DNA from: Rhodanobacteraceae bacterium
GTDB lineage: Bacteria > Pseudomonadota > Gammaproteobacteria > Xanthomonadales > Ahniellaceae
Assembly: GCA_016708465.1 (NCBI GenBank)
Contig: JADJFT010000004.1
Span: 310,001 to 374,000 of the forward strand
Length of the DNA stretch: 64,000 bases
Direction of reading: 5' to 3'
Position 1 is the first letter of the stretch. Every line of letters begins with the position of its first letter. The position numbers and the translations under genes are program-made. The notes below the pieces were generated by a model. The model had not been told where the DNA came from. It worked only from the letters and a program-made list of their open reading frames with translations, and searched no databases. Below are positions 35,134 to 44,189 of the stretch, in pieces.

Positions 35134-36786
35134 ATGACTCCCCTGATTTTCGTTACCGGCGGTGTGGTGTCCTCGTTGGGCAAGGGCATCGCATCGGCGT
35201 CGCTTGGCGCCATTTTGGAGGCCCGCGGCCTCCGCGTCACGATGATGAAGCTCGACCCCTACATCAACGTCGATCCGGGCACGATGAGCCCTTACCAGCA
35301 CGGTGAGGTCTACGTTCTTGATGATGGTGCCGAGACTGACCTCGACCTTGGTCACTACGAACGCTTCGTCAATACTCGCCTGACCCGACGCAACGCCATT
35401 ACCACCGGCAAGATTTACGAGACCGTGATCCGCAAGGAGCGGCGCGGCGACTACCTCGGTGCGACCGTGCAGGTCATCCCGCACATCACCGACGAGATCA
35501 AGCGTGCAGTCGAATCGGCCACTGCCGGCTACGACGTCGGCTTGGTCGAAATCGGCGGCACCGTGGGCGACATTGAATCGCTGCCATTCCTCGAAGCGAT
35601 CCGCCAGTTGCGCATTGAGCGCGGTGCCGACAAGACGCTGTTCATGCATCTGACCTTGGTGCCGTACATCAAAGCTGCCGGCGAGATCAAAACCAAACCC
35701 ACGCAGCATTCGGTCAAGGAATTGCGCAATATCGGTATTCAAGCCGATGTGCTTCTCTGCCGCTGCGAACAGCCGCTGCCGGATGCCGAGCGCCGCAAGA
35801 TCGCGTTGTTCACCAATGTGCCAGAAAAGGCAGTGTTCTCAGCCGTCGACTTGCCGTCGATCTACCAGATCCCAGAATGGTTCATGCAACAAGGCCTGGA
35901 CCAGTTGGTCGTCGACCAGTTGCGATTGCCGGCCAAGCCGCTGACGGCACTGTCGGCGTGGCACGAAATCTGTGAGCGGGAAGCGCATCCGAAGGGCAAA
36001 GTCACGATCGCCATCGTCGGCAAGTACGTCGAACACAAAGATGCCTACAAGTCGCTCGGCGAAGCGCTGAAACATGGCGGACTGCAGCAGTCGATCGAAG
36101 TCGATTTGCGCTGGATCGAATGCGAACGGGTCGAATCTGAAGGCACTGATTTGCTTGCCGGGGTCGATGCGATTCTGGTTCCGGGCGGTTTCGGCAAGCG
36201 TGGCTTCGAGGGCAAGATCGCGGCGGCGAAACACGCGCGAACACAAAAGATTCCTTACTTCGGCATCTGTTACGGCCTGCACGCCGCGGTCGTCGATTTC
36301 GCTCGCCATGTCGCCGGGTTGAGCGATGCGAACAGCACCGAAAATGATCGCTCGACGCAAAACCCAGTGATCGGCCTGATCACCGAGTGGCGCACCGGTA
36401 GTGGTGATGTCGAACAGCGCAGTGAACAATCCGATCTAGGCGGCACCATGCGCCTTGGCGCGCAGGAATGTCGCGTTCAGTTGGGTACCTTGGCCTACCA
36501 GTTGTACGGCAGAGAGGTCGTTAGCGAACGCCATCGCCATCGCTATGAGTTCAACAATCGCTATCTTGATCGCTTCGCTGAACTTGGCATGGTGTTTTCG
36601 GGCAAGTCGATGGATGACAGTCTGGTCGAGATGATCGAATACCGTGACCATCCATGGTTCTTGGCGTGCCAAGCGCATCCGGAGTTCCTGTCGACACCAC
36701 TCAAGGGCCATCCGCTATTCATCGGCTTCGTTACTGCGGCGTTGGCCTATCAGCGCAACCGCCAGCCGCGCGAGATTGCGGCATGA
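35134..36786 (+). CDS. pyrG: CTP synthase
   Basis: Glutamine-dependent amination of UTP to CTP. It has 550 residues. Synthetase domain: TGGVVSSLGKGI, MMKLDPYINVDPGTMSPYQHGEVYVLDDG, GGTVGDIES. Glutaminase domain from about residue 290: GGFGKRG, the nucleophile cysteine in YFGICYGLHAAVVDFAR, and HPEF near the end. The cysteine context GICYGLH differs from the common GICLGMQ, but the nucleophile is present. A TAGAAT sits about 30 bases before the start. Its stop overlaps the kdsA ATG (ATGA). Confidence 0.95.
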   Translation: MTPLIFVTGGVVSSLGKGIASASLGAILEARGLRVTMMKLDPYINVDPGTMSPYQHGEVYVLDDGAETDLDLGHYERFVNTRLTRRNAITTGKIYETVIRKERRGDYLGATVQVIPHITDEIKRAVESATAGYDVGLVEIGGTVGDIESLPFLEAIRQLRIERGADKTLFMHLTLVPYIKAAGEIKTKPTQHSVKELRNIGIQADVLLCRCEQPLPDAERRKIALFTNVPEKAVFSAVDLPSIYQIPEWFMQQGLDQLVVDQLRLPAKPLTALSAWHEICEREAHPKGKVTIAIVGKYVEHKDAYKSLGEALKHGGLQQSIEVDLRWIECERVESEGTDLLAGVDAILVPGGFGKRGFEGKIAAAKHARTQKIPYFGICYGLHAAVVDFARHVAGLSDANSTENDRSTQNPVIGLITEWRTGSGDVEQRSEQSDLGGTMRLGAQECRVQLGTLAYQLYGREVVSERHRHRYEFNNRYLDRFAELGMVFSGKSMDDSLVEMIEYRDHPWFLACQAHPEFLSTPLKGHPLFIGFVTAALAYQRNRQPREIAA

Positions 36787-37604
36787 AATTGCTCGATTTC
36801 GAGATTGGCCTCGATCGTCCGTTCTTCCTGATTGCCGGGCCGTGCGTCGTCGAAAGCGAACAACTGCAGATTGATACGGCCGGCACGCTGAAAGAGATCA
36901 CTTCAGCGCTGGGTATCCCGTTCATCTTCAAATCCAGTTTCGACAAGGCGAATCGTTCATCGGACAAGAGTTTCCGTGGCCCGGGCATGGCCGAAGGATT
37001 GCGGATTTTGTCCGAGGTCAAACGCCAGCTTGGCGTGCCTTTGCTGACCGATGTGCATGAATACACGCCGTTTGGCGAAGTTGCGGCGGTCGTGGATGTG
37101 CTGCAGACCCCGGCATTCCTGTGTCGCCAGACCGACTTTATTCAAGCCGTCGCGCGCACAATGAAACCGGTAAACATCAAGAAGGGCCAGTTCCTTGCGC
37201 CTTGGGACATGAAGCACGTCGTTGAAAAGGCGCGCGCGGTCGGCAATGAACAGATCATGGTCTGCGAGCGCGGCGCGAGTTTCGGTTACAACAACCTCGT
37301 TTCAGACATGCGTTCCTTGCTGGTGATGCGCGAGACGCATTGCCCGGTGATATTCGACGCCACCCACTCGGTGCAGTTGCCGGGCGGCCAGGGCGCGACC
37401 AGTGGCGGCCAACGTGAGTTCATTCCGGCGCTCGCGCGTGCGGCGGTCGCGGTCGGCATCTCTGGCGTGTTCATGGAAACCCACCCGGATCCGGACAAAG
37501 CACTTTCCGATGGCCCGAACGCTTGGCCGCTCGACAAGATGAAAGCGTTGCTGGAAACCCTGATGGCCATCGACCGCAGCGTGAAGGCGACCGATATCAG
37601 TTAA
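36783..37604 (+). CDS. kdsA: 3-deoxy-8-phosphooctulonate synthase (KDO-8-P synthase)
   Basis: Condenses phosphoenolpyruvate with arabinose 5-phosphate for the KDO of lipopolysaccharide. It has 273 residues. Visible: FLIAGPCVVESEQ, FKSSFDKANRSS, LLTDVHE, NIKKGQFLAPWDM, FDATHSVQLPGGQG and METHPDPDKALSDGPN. The ATG overlaps the pyrG stop, so the two are one operon. In many gammaproteobacteria eno follows; here a terminator and an opposed giant gene follow instead. Confidence 0.96.
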   Translation: MKLLDFEIGLDRPFFLIAGPCVVESEQLQIDTAGTLKEITSALGIPFIFKSSFDKANRSSDKSFRGPGMAEGLRILSEVKRQLGVPLLTDVHEYTPFGEVAAVVDVLQTPAFLCRQTDFIQAVARTMKPVNIKKGQFLAPWDMKHVVEKARAVGNEQIMVCERGASFGYNNLVSDMRSLLVMRETHCPVIFDATHSVQLPGGQGATSGGQREFIPALARAAVAVGISGVFMETHPDPDKALSDGPNAWPLDKMKALLETLMAIDRSVKATDIS

Positions 37605-37656
37605 TGCGATGTCTATAGTGCGCCGTCGTCGGCTGCGCTGAATCCGCCCATCAGGC

Positions 37657-37689
37657 AAAAAAATGGCCCGGTTACCCGGGCCGTTTTTT
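37657..37689. terminator. bidirectional Rho-independent terminator
   Basis: Seven-base arms ggcccgg (37665-37671) and ccgggcc (37676-37682), loop ttac, with six or more As before and six Ts after. It can stop pyrG-kdsA from the left and the giant minus-strand gene from the right. Confidence 0.9.
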
Positions 37690-37707
37690 GTTTGTTTCAG
37701 TCTTCGA

Positions 37708-40700
37708 TCAAGTGTTGCGTTGACGCAGGGCGAAGCCTGCAACCAACAGCGATAGCAAGGCGAGCCCGATCCAGTTCAGCATGGGCACTGGAATACTGAT
37801 CGTCAGCACGCCGAAGCCGGTCGGATCGCCCGCAGTCGCCGTACCCGGGTCATCGGTCGTTCGGGTCGACTCATTGGTGCCGTCGCCATCGCCGTCATAG
37901 TTGATCGTGCCCTGGTTGGTGATGATCCCGCTCGCCATCGGATTGATCGTGGCATTGATCGTCACTGTGACCGAAGCAGCGGCCGCAATCGTGCCGTTCC
38001 AGGTGACCGTGTTCGTCCCGATACTGGCCACCGCCGTACCGCTGCTGGCGGTTGCGCTGACCAATGTCAGATTCGCTGGCAGGATGTCGGTGAACTCATT
38101 GCCGGGATTATCCTGCTGCGCACCGCTGCCGCTATTGGTGAGCACGATGGTGTAACTGATCGCGCTGCCGGGCAGGAACGAACCGGTGACGGTCTTGGTG
38201 CCGCTGACGTTTGCCGGTGCCAGCAAAGTATCGACGTCGGTCGCACTGTTGTTGCCCGGGGTCGGATCGGTGATGCCACCTGCAGCAGCAACCGTGGCCG
38301 TGTTCGACAACGTACCGGTAGCCGACGCCGAGATCGCGCACGTTGCCGTGTAGATGACGCTGCCGCCTGCTGGCAGATTGACCGTGTCATTGATGTTGCC
38401 GGAGACCGGACCCGCTGCGCAGGTGCCGCCGCCAGCGCCCGCGCAAGTCCAAGTGCAGGTCAGCGCGGCCGGGAAGGTATCGGCCACGGTGCTGCCCGGC
38501 GCATCGCTCAGTCCCGCATTGCTGGCGGTGATGGTGTAGGTCACCGAGCTACCCGGTATGGCCGAGGCCACGCCATCGGTCTTGGTGATGCCAAGGTCGG
38601 ACTGTGGTGTCAGAACCGTGTTGCTGTCGGTCGCACTGTTGTTGCCCGGGGTCGGATCGTTGATACCACCTGCAGCAGCAACCGTGGCCGTGTTCTACAA
38701 CGTACCGGTAGCCGACGCCGAGATCGCGCACGTTGCCGTGTAGATGACGCTGCCGCCTGCTGGCAGATTGACCGTGTCATTGATGTTGCCGGAGACCGGA
38801 CCCGCTGCGCAGGTGCCGCCGCCAGCGCCCGCGCAAGTCCAGTGCAGGTCAGCGCGGCCGGGAAGGTATCGGCCACGGTGCTGCCCGGCGCATCGCTCAG
38901 TCCCGCATTGCTGGCGGTGATGGTGTAGGTCACCGAGCTACCCGGTATGGCCGAGGCCACGCCATCGGTCTTGGTGATGCCAAGGTCGGACTGTGGTGTC
39001 AGAACCGTGTTGCTGTCGGTCGCACTGTTGTTGCCCGGGGTCGGATCGTTGATACCACCTGCAGCAGCAACCGTGGCCGTGTTCGACAACGTACCGGTAG
39101 CCGACGCCGAGATCGCGCACGTTGCCGTGTAGATGACGCTGCCGCCTGCTGGCAGATTGACCGTGTCATTGATGTTGCCGGAGACCGGACCCGCTGCGCA
39201 GGTGCCGCCGCCAGCGCCCGCGCAAGTCCAAGTGCAGGTCAGCGCGGCCGGGAAGGTATCGGCCACGGTTGCGCCTGTGACCGGATCTGGGCCAGCGTTC
39301 GATGCGGTGATCGTGTACGTGACCGAGCCACCCGGTATGGCCGAGGTCACGCCATCGGTCTTGGTGATCTGCAGATCGGCCGACAACGCACGACAAGCGG
39401 TGATGGTGACGTCGTCGATGGCGAGGCCACCGAAATTGACCGACGAGTCACTGTCGACATGGAAAAGCAGCTCGGTGTTCAGCCCGGCCAACGAATCCAC
39501 CCGCGCACTGCGCGAGCTCCAGCCAGAACTGGCCGGTATGTTGACGACTGGATTGCCCGGCCCGTCGGTCATGGTCGCATCCAGCCATTCGAACAAACGC
39601 ACCGGGGTGGCGCCGCCGGCTTGCTGATAGTCGATGAACAGGTGGTCGTAGGACGCGGATTCCATTTGGTAGCGCTGCGCCCAGGTCACGATCACCGGCG
39701 CACTCAGGCCGGCAAGATTAATGTTCGGCGACAACAGGTCCTGTGTGCTGCTGGCGTTGTAAGTGCCAGTCAGATCGGTCTTCCAGCAATTGGTGCCGCT
39801 GTTACAGGTGGTAAATCCGGCCACCGGATTGGTGGTGGTCGTCGCCACGGTCGCTGGCAGGCCGAGTGCCCATTCGTCGGCCATTCCGCTATGGGTGAAA
39901 CCGCCATCATCGGCCTCGAAATCGGTGCTGTACACGGTTTGCGCCACGAAGCCCGGTGCGCAGGTCGGCGGTGGCGGTGGCTCGCAGACCATCATGCTCC
40001 AGGCGTTCAAATTACCGCCGTCGCCGGCAGCATCGTCGCGCACCGTGAGCGTCCAGGTGCCGCCCGCCGCTTGACCGTCGAACCAGGACAGCCGGTAGTT
40101 GAATTCGGGTACGACGCGATTGCCGTTGATCACCGTGAACAGCGGCGGGATGGCAGCCTCGTCGTCGAAGGTCGTGTTCATCGTCGTCTGGACGCCCGCC
40201 GTCGCGGAGCCGATGTCGCTGAACAGACCGACCGTATTTCCACCTGGCGCGGTCAACTGCACGTCCAGGTCGACCATGAAGTTGTGCGTCAGGTTCACAC
40301 TCACATCAACGTCGGCGATGCGTGGATTGCCGGGGATGGTCAAGGTCGAAGTGACGATGCCAGCAGCGCCCGAGGCAATCACCACGGGGACATTGGTCGA
40401 CGTGTACGTCGTGCAGTTGACGCCCTCAGCGACCCTGGGAAATACGCTGATGCTGGCGTGATAGGTGCCGAAGGTGGTGCCGGCGGCCGGAATGCCGATG
40501 AGCGCGCCATAGGTGCCTGCAGTTTCGACCGTCGTGAAGAATGCCTCTGAGTCGGGCGTCGCTGCACCGGCGTCGTTGGCGACGAGAAACAGTGGCGGAG
40601 CGCCGAACGCACCGAGACCGGTCTGGGCATTCCATTCGACGGTGTCGCGTTCGGGGTCGAGGTCGACGCTGATGAAGACGGTGTCTCCGGCATTCAGGTT

Positions 40701-41401
40701 CAGCGAATATAAGTCGGCGTCGGTGGTCGCCGAGGTGGAACCACTAACCCAGCCGCCGGCAGGCGCAGTGCCTCGCCAGGAAACGTGTCATTGGGCTCCG
40801 TTTCTGCCGCCGGGGCACCGCTACGCAACTGGAACTATAGGTCATAAGGCCGCAGTTGGTTCGTCGCCGAGGCGTGGGTCACGCGCAGATAGTAGTTTCC
40901 TGTCGCAGGCAGCGTGGCGCCGGCGATGCTGGAAGACGTGCTACCGAACGTGCCATCGTTCAGGTCGGTTTCAATGACGGTCGAGCCATCGCTTGCGATC
41001 AAGTCGAGTGTGGAGTCGACGCTGCCGTTGCTGCTTCGGCTGGTCATCGTGGCCGCATAGATCCTATCGCCGGCTGTTCCACTGAACGACCAGAAATCGA
41101 CATCGCCATTGACGAAAATATTCGCGGTCACCCGAGCAGCATTGCCGGGCAACGGCGTTGCTTGCGCCGCAGTGTTATTCGGTTCGACTTCATCGAAGTT
41201 CGCCGGAATGCCTTGAGGAGAGCGTGCGTTCGCCGGCAGTTGGGAGTTGATCGGCCGTGAAGCATCTTCCTGCTCCTGTGCGGCGTTGGCTATTTCAAGT
41301 ACCTCGAATGCAATCGGCGCGGAAGATTGCGCGGCAGCGTAGCCAGGTAGGACGCAGGGCAGCATCGCCACCAAGGCAAATATTCCCGCATTGAGCTTCA
41401 T
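37708..41401 (-). pseudogene. giant secreted repeat protein: PPC, P-domain, MAM-like, DUF11 repeats, IPTL-CTERM (four lesions)
   Basis: One gene of 1231 codons when repaired. Signal peptide about 1-24. Two pre-peptidase C-terminal-type beta domains follow (about 60-325; EVEPNNTAAQATPL, then ETEPNDTFPGEA). Next comes a proprotein-convertase P-domain (about 335-460, IPGNPRIADVDVSVNLTH). A jelly-roll/MAM-like domain (about 475-655) is followed by four DUF11-type repeats of about 130 residues. The tail PVPMLNWIGLALLSLLVAGF then ALRQR is IPTL-CTERM-like. No catalytic domain. Lesions: TAG at 40835-40837, a missing base at 40762-40763, a missing A at 38841, and TAG at 38695-38697. The two missing bases fit the length (3694 + 2 = 1232 codons including the stop). 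Continuous pieces are 40835-41401, 38842-40385 and 37708-38571. It may be intact in the organism. Confidence 0.7.
38237..39319. repeat. 390-base tandem repeats inside the giant secreted protein gene
   Basis: Three consecutive copies of a 390-base (130-codon) unit encode DUF11-type domains. The unit at 38541-38929 is 389 bases long, because an A is missing at 38841. It matches 38930-39268 almost base for base and continues into the left copy at about 38237-38540. Differences are few: one G-to-T that makes a TAG at 38696, the lost A, and gtgatg versus ttgata. Beyond 39268 and left of 38237 the copies diverge. Such near-identity points to recent duplication or gene conversion. Confidence 0.9.
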
Positions 41402-41546
41402 TGTCTTCCCCAAGACATCTGTGACGGGGCAGGAGATGCACACCATCGCCCCGGGCCGCCGCAGAGAGACGAGACACTAGTGCCAAACCGCCCATGCGTC
41501 GAGGTATTTGCTTCCCGCGGCGCGGTTCAGCGACTAGGATCAGGCG

Positions 41547-42395
41547 ATGAACCGAGCCACCCCCGTCATTCTGTTTGGCGCTTCCGGGCGCATGGGTCAG
41601 GAACTGTTGGCGCTGGTGCCGCAGCGACGCGACATCGACCTCGTCGCAGCGCTGGTGCGGCCGGGTTCGCGTTGGGTGGGTGAACCGGTGTGGCCGGATA
41701 GGGCGGCTGCATTGACTTACGGCAGCACACTGGAACCGGAGTTGCCGGCCGAAGTACTGATCGATTTCTCGAATGCCGCCAGCTTCGACGCGGCGCTGGC
41801 GTTGGCGGTCCAACGCGAAATGGCCTTCGTCAGCGGGACCACCGGACTGAGCGACATGCAGGCCGCCGAACTCGATGCCGCTGCTGCCCGGATTCCGGTG
41901 CTGTGGTCGGCCAATTTCAGCATTGGCGTTGCCCTGTTGCGACATATGGCAGTTGAGGCAGCGCGTGTTCTTGGCGACGACTTCGACGTCGAGATCATCG
42001 ATGCGCATCACCGCCACAAACGTGATGCCCCGTCCGGAACCGCTTTGGCACTCGGTCAGGCCGTTGCCACCGCGCGCGGGCACACGCTGGAGGAAGTCGG
42101 TGTATTTGCGCGCCACGGCCAGATGGCTGAACGCGCTCGCGGTGAGATCGGCTTCGCGACCGTGCGCGGTGGTGACATCGTTGGCGACCACACCATCCTG
42201 TTCGCGGGCGAAGGCGAGCGGCTCGAATTCACGCATCGCGCCAGCACGCGGGCAGTGTTCGCGCGCGGCGCACTGCTTGCGGCACGCTGGATGGCAGGGC
42301 GATCTGCGGGCAGATACTCGCTCGACCAAGCCATCGACGCCGCGCTGCAAAAATCGAGTGATGTTTTGATCGCCGCAAGCGTGCTCCTGCGCTAG
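41547..42395 (+). CDS. dapB: 4-hydroxy-tetrahydrodipicolinate reductase
   Basis: Second committed step of lysine/diaminopimelate synthesis, using NAD(P)H. It has 282 residues. The N-terminal motif is LFGASGRMGQELL. DFSNAASFDAAL and SGTTGL follow. The catalytic EIIDAHHRHKRDAPSGTAL has the His pair and Lys. The C-terminal tail after GRYSLDQ is longer than I expect (ending SSDVLIAASVLLR). An AAAAA at 42350-42354 could hide an indel that lengthens it. Transcribed towards carA, 43 bases ahead of it. Confidence 0.94.
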   Translation: MNRATPVILFGASGRMGQELLALVPQRRDIDLVAALVRPGSRWVGEPVWPDRAAALTYGSTLEPELPAEVLIDFSNAASFDAALALAVQREMAFVSGTTGLSDMQAAELDAAAARIPVLWSANFSIGVALLRHMAVEAARVLGDDFDVEIIDAHHRHKRDAPSGTALALGQAVATARGHTLEEVGVFARHGQMAERARGEIGFATVRGGDIVGDHTILFAGEGERLEFTHRASTRAVFARGALLAARWMAGRSAGRYSLDQAIDAALQKSSDVLIAASVLLR

Positions 42396-42438
42396 CATCT
42401 GCACCCGCTCGCGGCCTCCGCCGCCCCCGGAGCGTTTC

Positions 42439-43608
42439 ATGCCAACCCTTCCTGCTCTGCTGGCCCTCGCGGACGGCAGCCTGTTCCATGGCACCTCAAT
42501 CGGTGCTGACGGCCTGACCACCGGCGAAGTGGTGTTCAACACCGCGATGACCGGTTACCAGGAAATTCTCACCGATCCGTCGTACAGCCGACAAATCGTG
42601 ACGCTGACCTATCCGCACATCGGCAATACCGGTTGCAACGACGATGACGCCGAATCCGATGGCGTGCATGTCGCCGGATTGATCGTGCGCAGCGTCACCC
42701 GGCATAGTGACCATTGGCGCAGCCAAGTGTCGCTGCCAGATTACCTGCGCCAGCACGGCATCGTCGGCATCGCCGAAATCGACACGCGCCGTCTCACCCG
42801 TATTCTGCGCGAAAGCGGGGCGCAGGGCGGCTGTATCGTCGCCGGTGCAGCGGCTTCGGACAGCGACGCGGCGCTTGCTGCGGCGCGCGCCTTTTCGGGG
42901 CTGAAGGGCGTCGATCTCGCGAAGGTTGTGACGACTTCGGCGCCCTACGTCTGGGACCAAGGCAGTTTCGATCTCGATCGCGGCAGCGCACCGCGCGAAA
43001 CCGGCGAATTGCATGTGGTCGCCTACGATTTCGGCATCAAGCACAACATCCTGCGCATGCTCGTCGATCGCGGTTGCCGGATCACCGTGGTGCCGGCGCA
43101 GACGTCTGCAGCCGACGTATTCGCATTGCAGCCGGACGGCGTGTTCCTGTCGAACGGTCCGGGTGATCCTGAGCCTTGCGATTACGCCATTCGCGCAATC
43201 AAGGCCTTCATCGCCGCGCGCTTGCCGACATTCGGTATTTGCCTCGGCCATCAACTGCTCGGCTTGGCTGTCGGTGCGAAGACAGTGAAGATGAAGTTCG
43301 GGCACCACGGTGCCAATCATCCGGTGATCGACATCGCTACCGGTCGGGTCATGATTTCCTCGCAAAATCACGGCTTCGCAGTCGATGAAACGACGCTGCC
43401 AGCCAATGTGCGTGCAACCCATCGCTCGCTGTTCGATGGTTCGCTGCAGGGTATCGCTCTGAACGATGCGCCCGCCTACAGTTTTCAAGGACATCCGGAG
43501 GCCAGTCCCGGCCCGCATGACGTCGCCCACGTGTTCAATCCGTTCGTGCGCGAGATGCATGCCCGTCGTGGCGTGAATCCTGCTTCTGTTCAAGTGGCCG
43601 TTGCTTGA
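42439..43608 (+). CDS. carA: carbamoyl-phosphate synthase small subunit
   Basis: Glutaminase subunit delivering ammonia to CarB for pyrimidine and arginine synthesis. It has 389 residues. The N-terminal domain has LADGSLFHGTSIGA and EVVFNTAMTGYQEILTDPSYS. The class I glutaminase part has YDFGIKHNILR, the nucleophile cysteine in TFGICLGHQLLGL, and the histidine in FQGHPEASPGPHD. Intact. It is separated from carB by a gene for a small exported protein. Confidence 0.96.
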   Translation: MPTLPALLALADGSLFHGTSIGADGLTTGEVVFNTAMTGYQEILTDPSYSRQIVTLTYPHIGNTGCNDDDAESDGVHVAGLIVRSVTRHSDHWRSQVSLPDYLRQHGIVGIAEIDTRRLTRILRESGAQGGCIVAGAAASDSDAALAAARAFSGLKGVDLAKVVTTSAPYVWDQGSFDLDRGSAPRETGELHVVAYDFGIKHNILRMLVDRGCRITVVPAQTSAADVFALQPDGVFLSNGPGDPEPCDYAIRAIKAFIAARLPTFGICLGHQLLGLAVGAKTVKMKFGHHGANHPVIDIATGRVMISSQNHGFAVDETTLPANVRATHRSLFDGSLQGIALNDAPAYSFQGHPEASPGPHDVAHVFNPFVREMHARRGVNPASVQVAVA

Positions 43609-43618
43609 GTGCACACCG

Positions 43619-44056
43619 ATGAAGGCTGGAATCGTTGTTTTCGCGCTGATCTGCTGTGCAACAAGTGCCGTGGCGCAGCAGAAAGCGCCGGTGTTCGACC
43701 CGATGAATCCTCCGGAAACTGCGCGTGCCGATCCGGGCGCCGAAGCCAAGACTGAACCGAAGTCTGGCGTCAAGGCGGCGACCAAGGCCGATACTGCGGC
43801 GCCGATGGTGGTGACGCCGACGCCTGAGCCCGCCGCTCCGGTTGTGCTCGCCGGGCCTCGGGTGGTGTCGTTCGACGACCTCGAAGCCGAGGTCGGCAAA
43901 ACCATCACCGTCAAGACCCACCTGCACACCACGCGCAAGGGCACATTGAAGCGCTTCAATCGTGCGGTGCTGGTGATTCAGGACATGAGTCGCGGCTTTG
44001 CCATGGACATCGAAATTCCACGCGATACCGTCGCCGAAGTCACGGTATTGAACTGA
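43619..44056 (+). CDS. small exported protein of unknown function between carA and carB
   Basis: 145 residues. Signal peptide about 1-20 (MKAGIVVFALICCATSAVAQ). It continues with an Ala/Pro/Lys-rich low-complexity linker (about 21-82) and a compact C-terminal domain (FDDLEAEVGKTITVKTHLHTT, RFNRAVLVIQDMSRGFAMD). No known family recognised. The start lies ten bases after carA, so it is in the carAB transcript. A similar gene in this place is, to my memory, usual in Xanthomonas relatives, so it is not a recent insertion. Its link to carbamoyl phosphate is unknown. Confidence 0.8.
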   Translation: MKAGIVVFALICCATSAVAQQKAPVFDPMNPPETARADPGAEAKTEPKSGVKAATKADTAAPMVVTPTPEPAAPVVLAGPRVVSFDDLEAEVGKTITVKTHLHTTRKGTLKRFNRAVLVIQDMSRGFAMDIEIPRDTVAEVTVLN

Positions 44057-44189
44057 ATCGACCCGATGTTCCGGGCCGCGCGCGGGCAGTCGCGTTGGCG
44101 CCGGGAATCGACGCGACGATCCGGGTAGAATTCGCCGCATTCCACATCCATCGAATTGTCCCGCGCGTGCGTGTGGGGCCGAGGTGCTT

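Noticed and set aside
38237..39319. Tandem repeats considered as a CRISPR array or mobile element
   Set aside because: The unit is 390 bases, in frame, and encodes a DUF11-type domain; there are no spacers, terminal inverted repeats or transposase.
39459..40550. A 363-residue plus-strand frame opposite the giant gene, and shorter ones at each repeat
   Set aside because: They repeat with the 390-base units and have Arg/Gly/Ala-rich composition typical of antisense frames.
42496..43959. A 487-residue minus-strand frame opposite carA
   Set aside because: Long antisense frames are common at this GC content; it has no motif and carA is intact.
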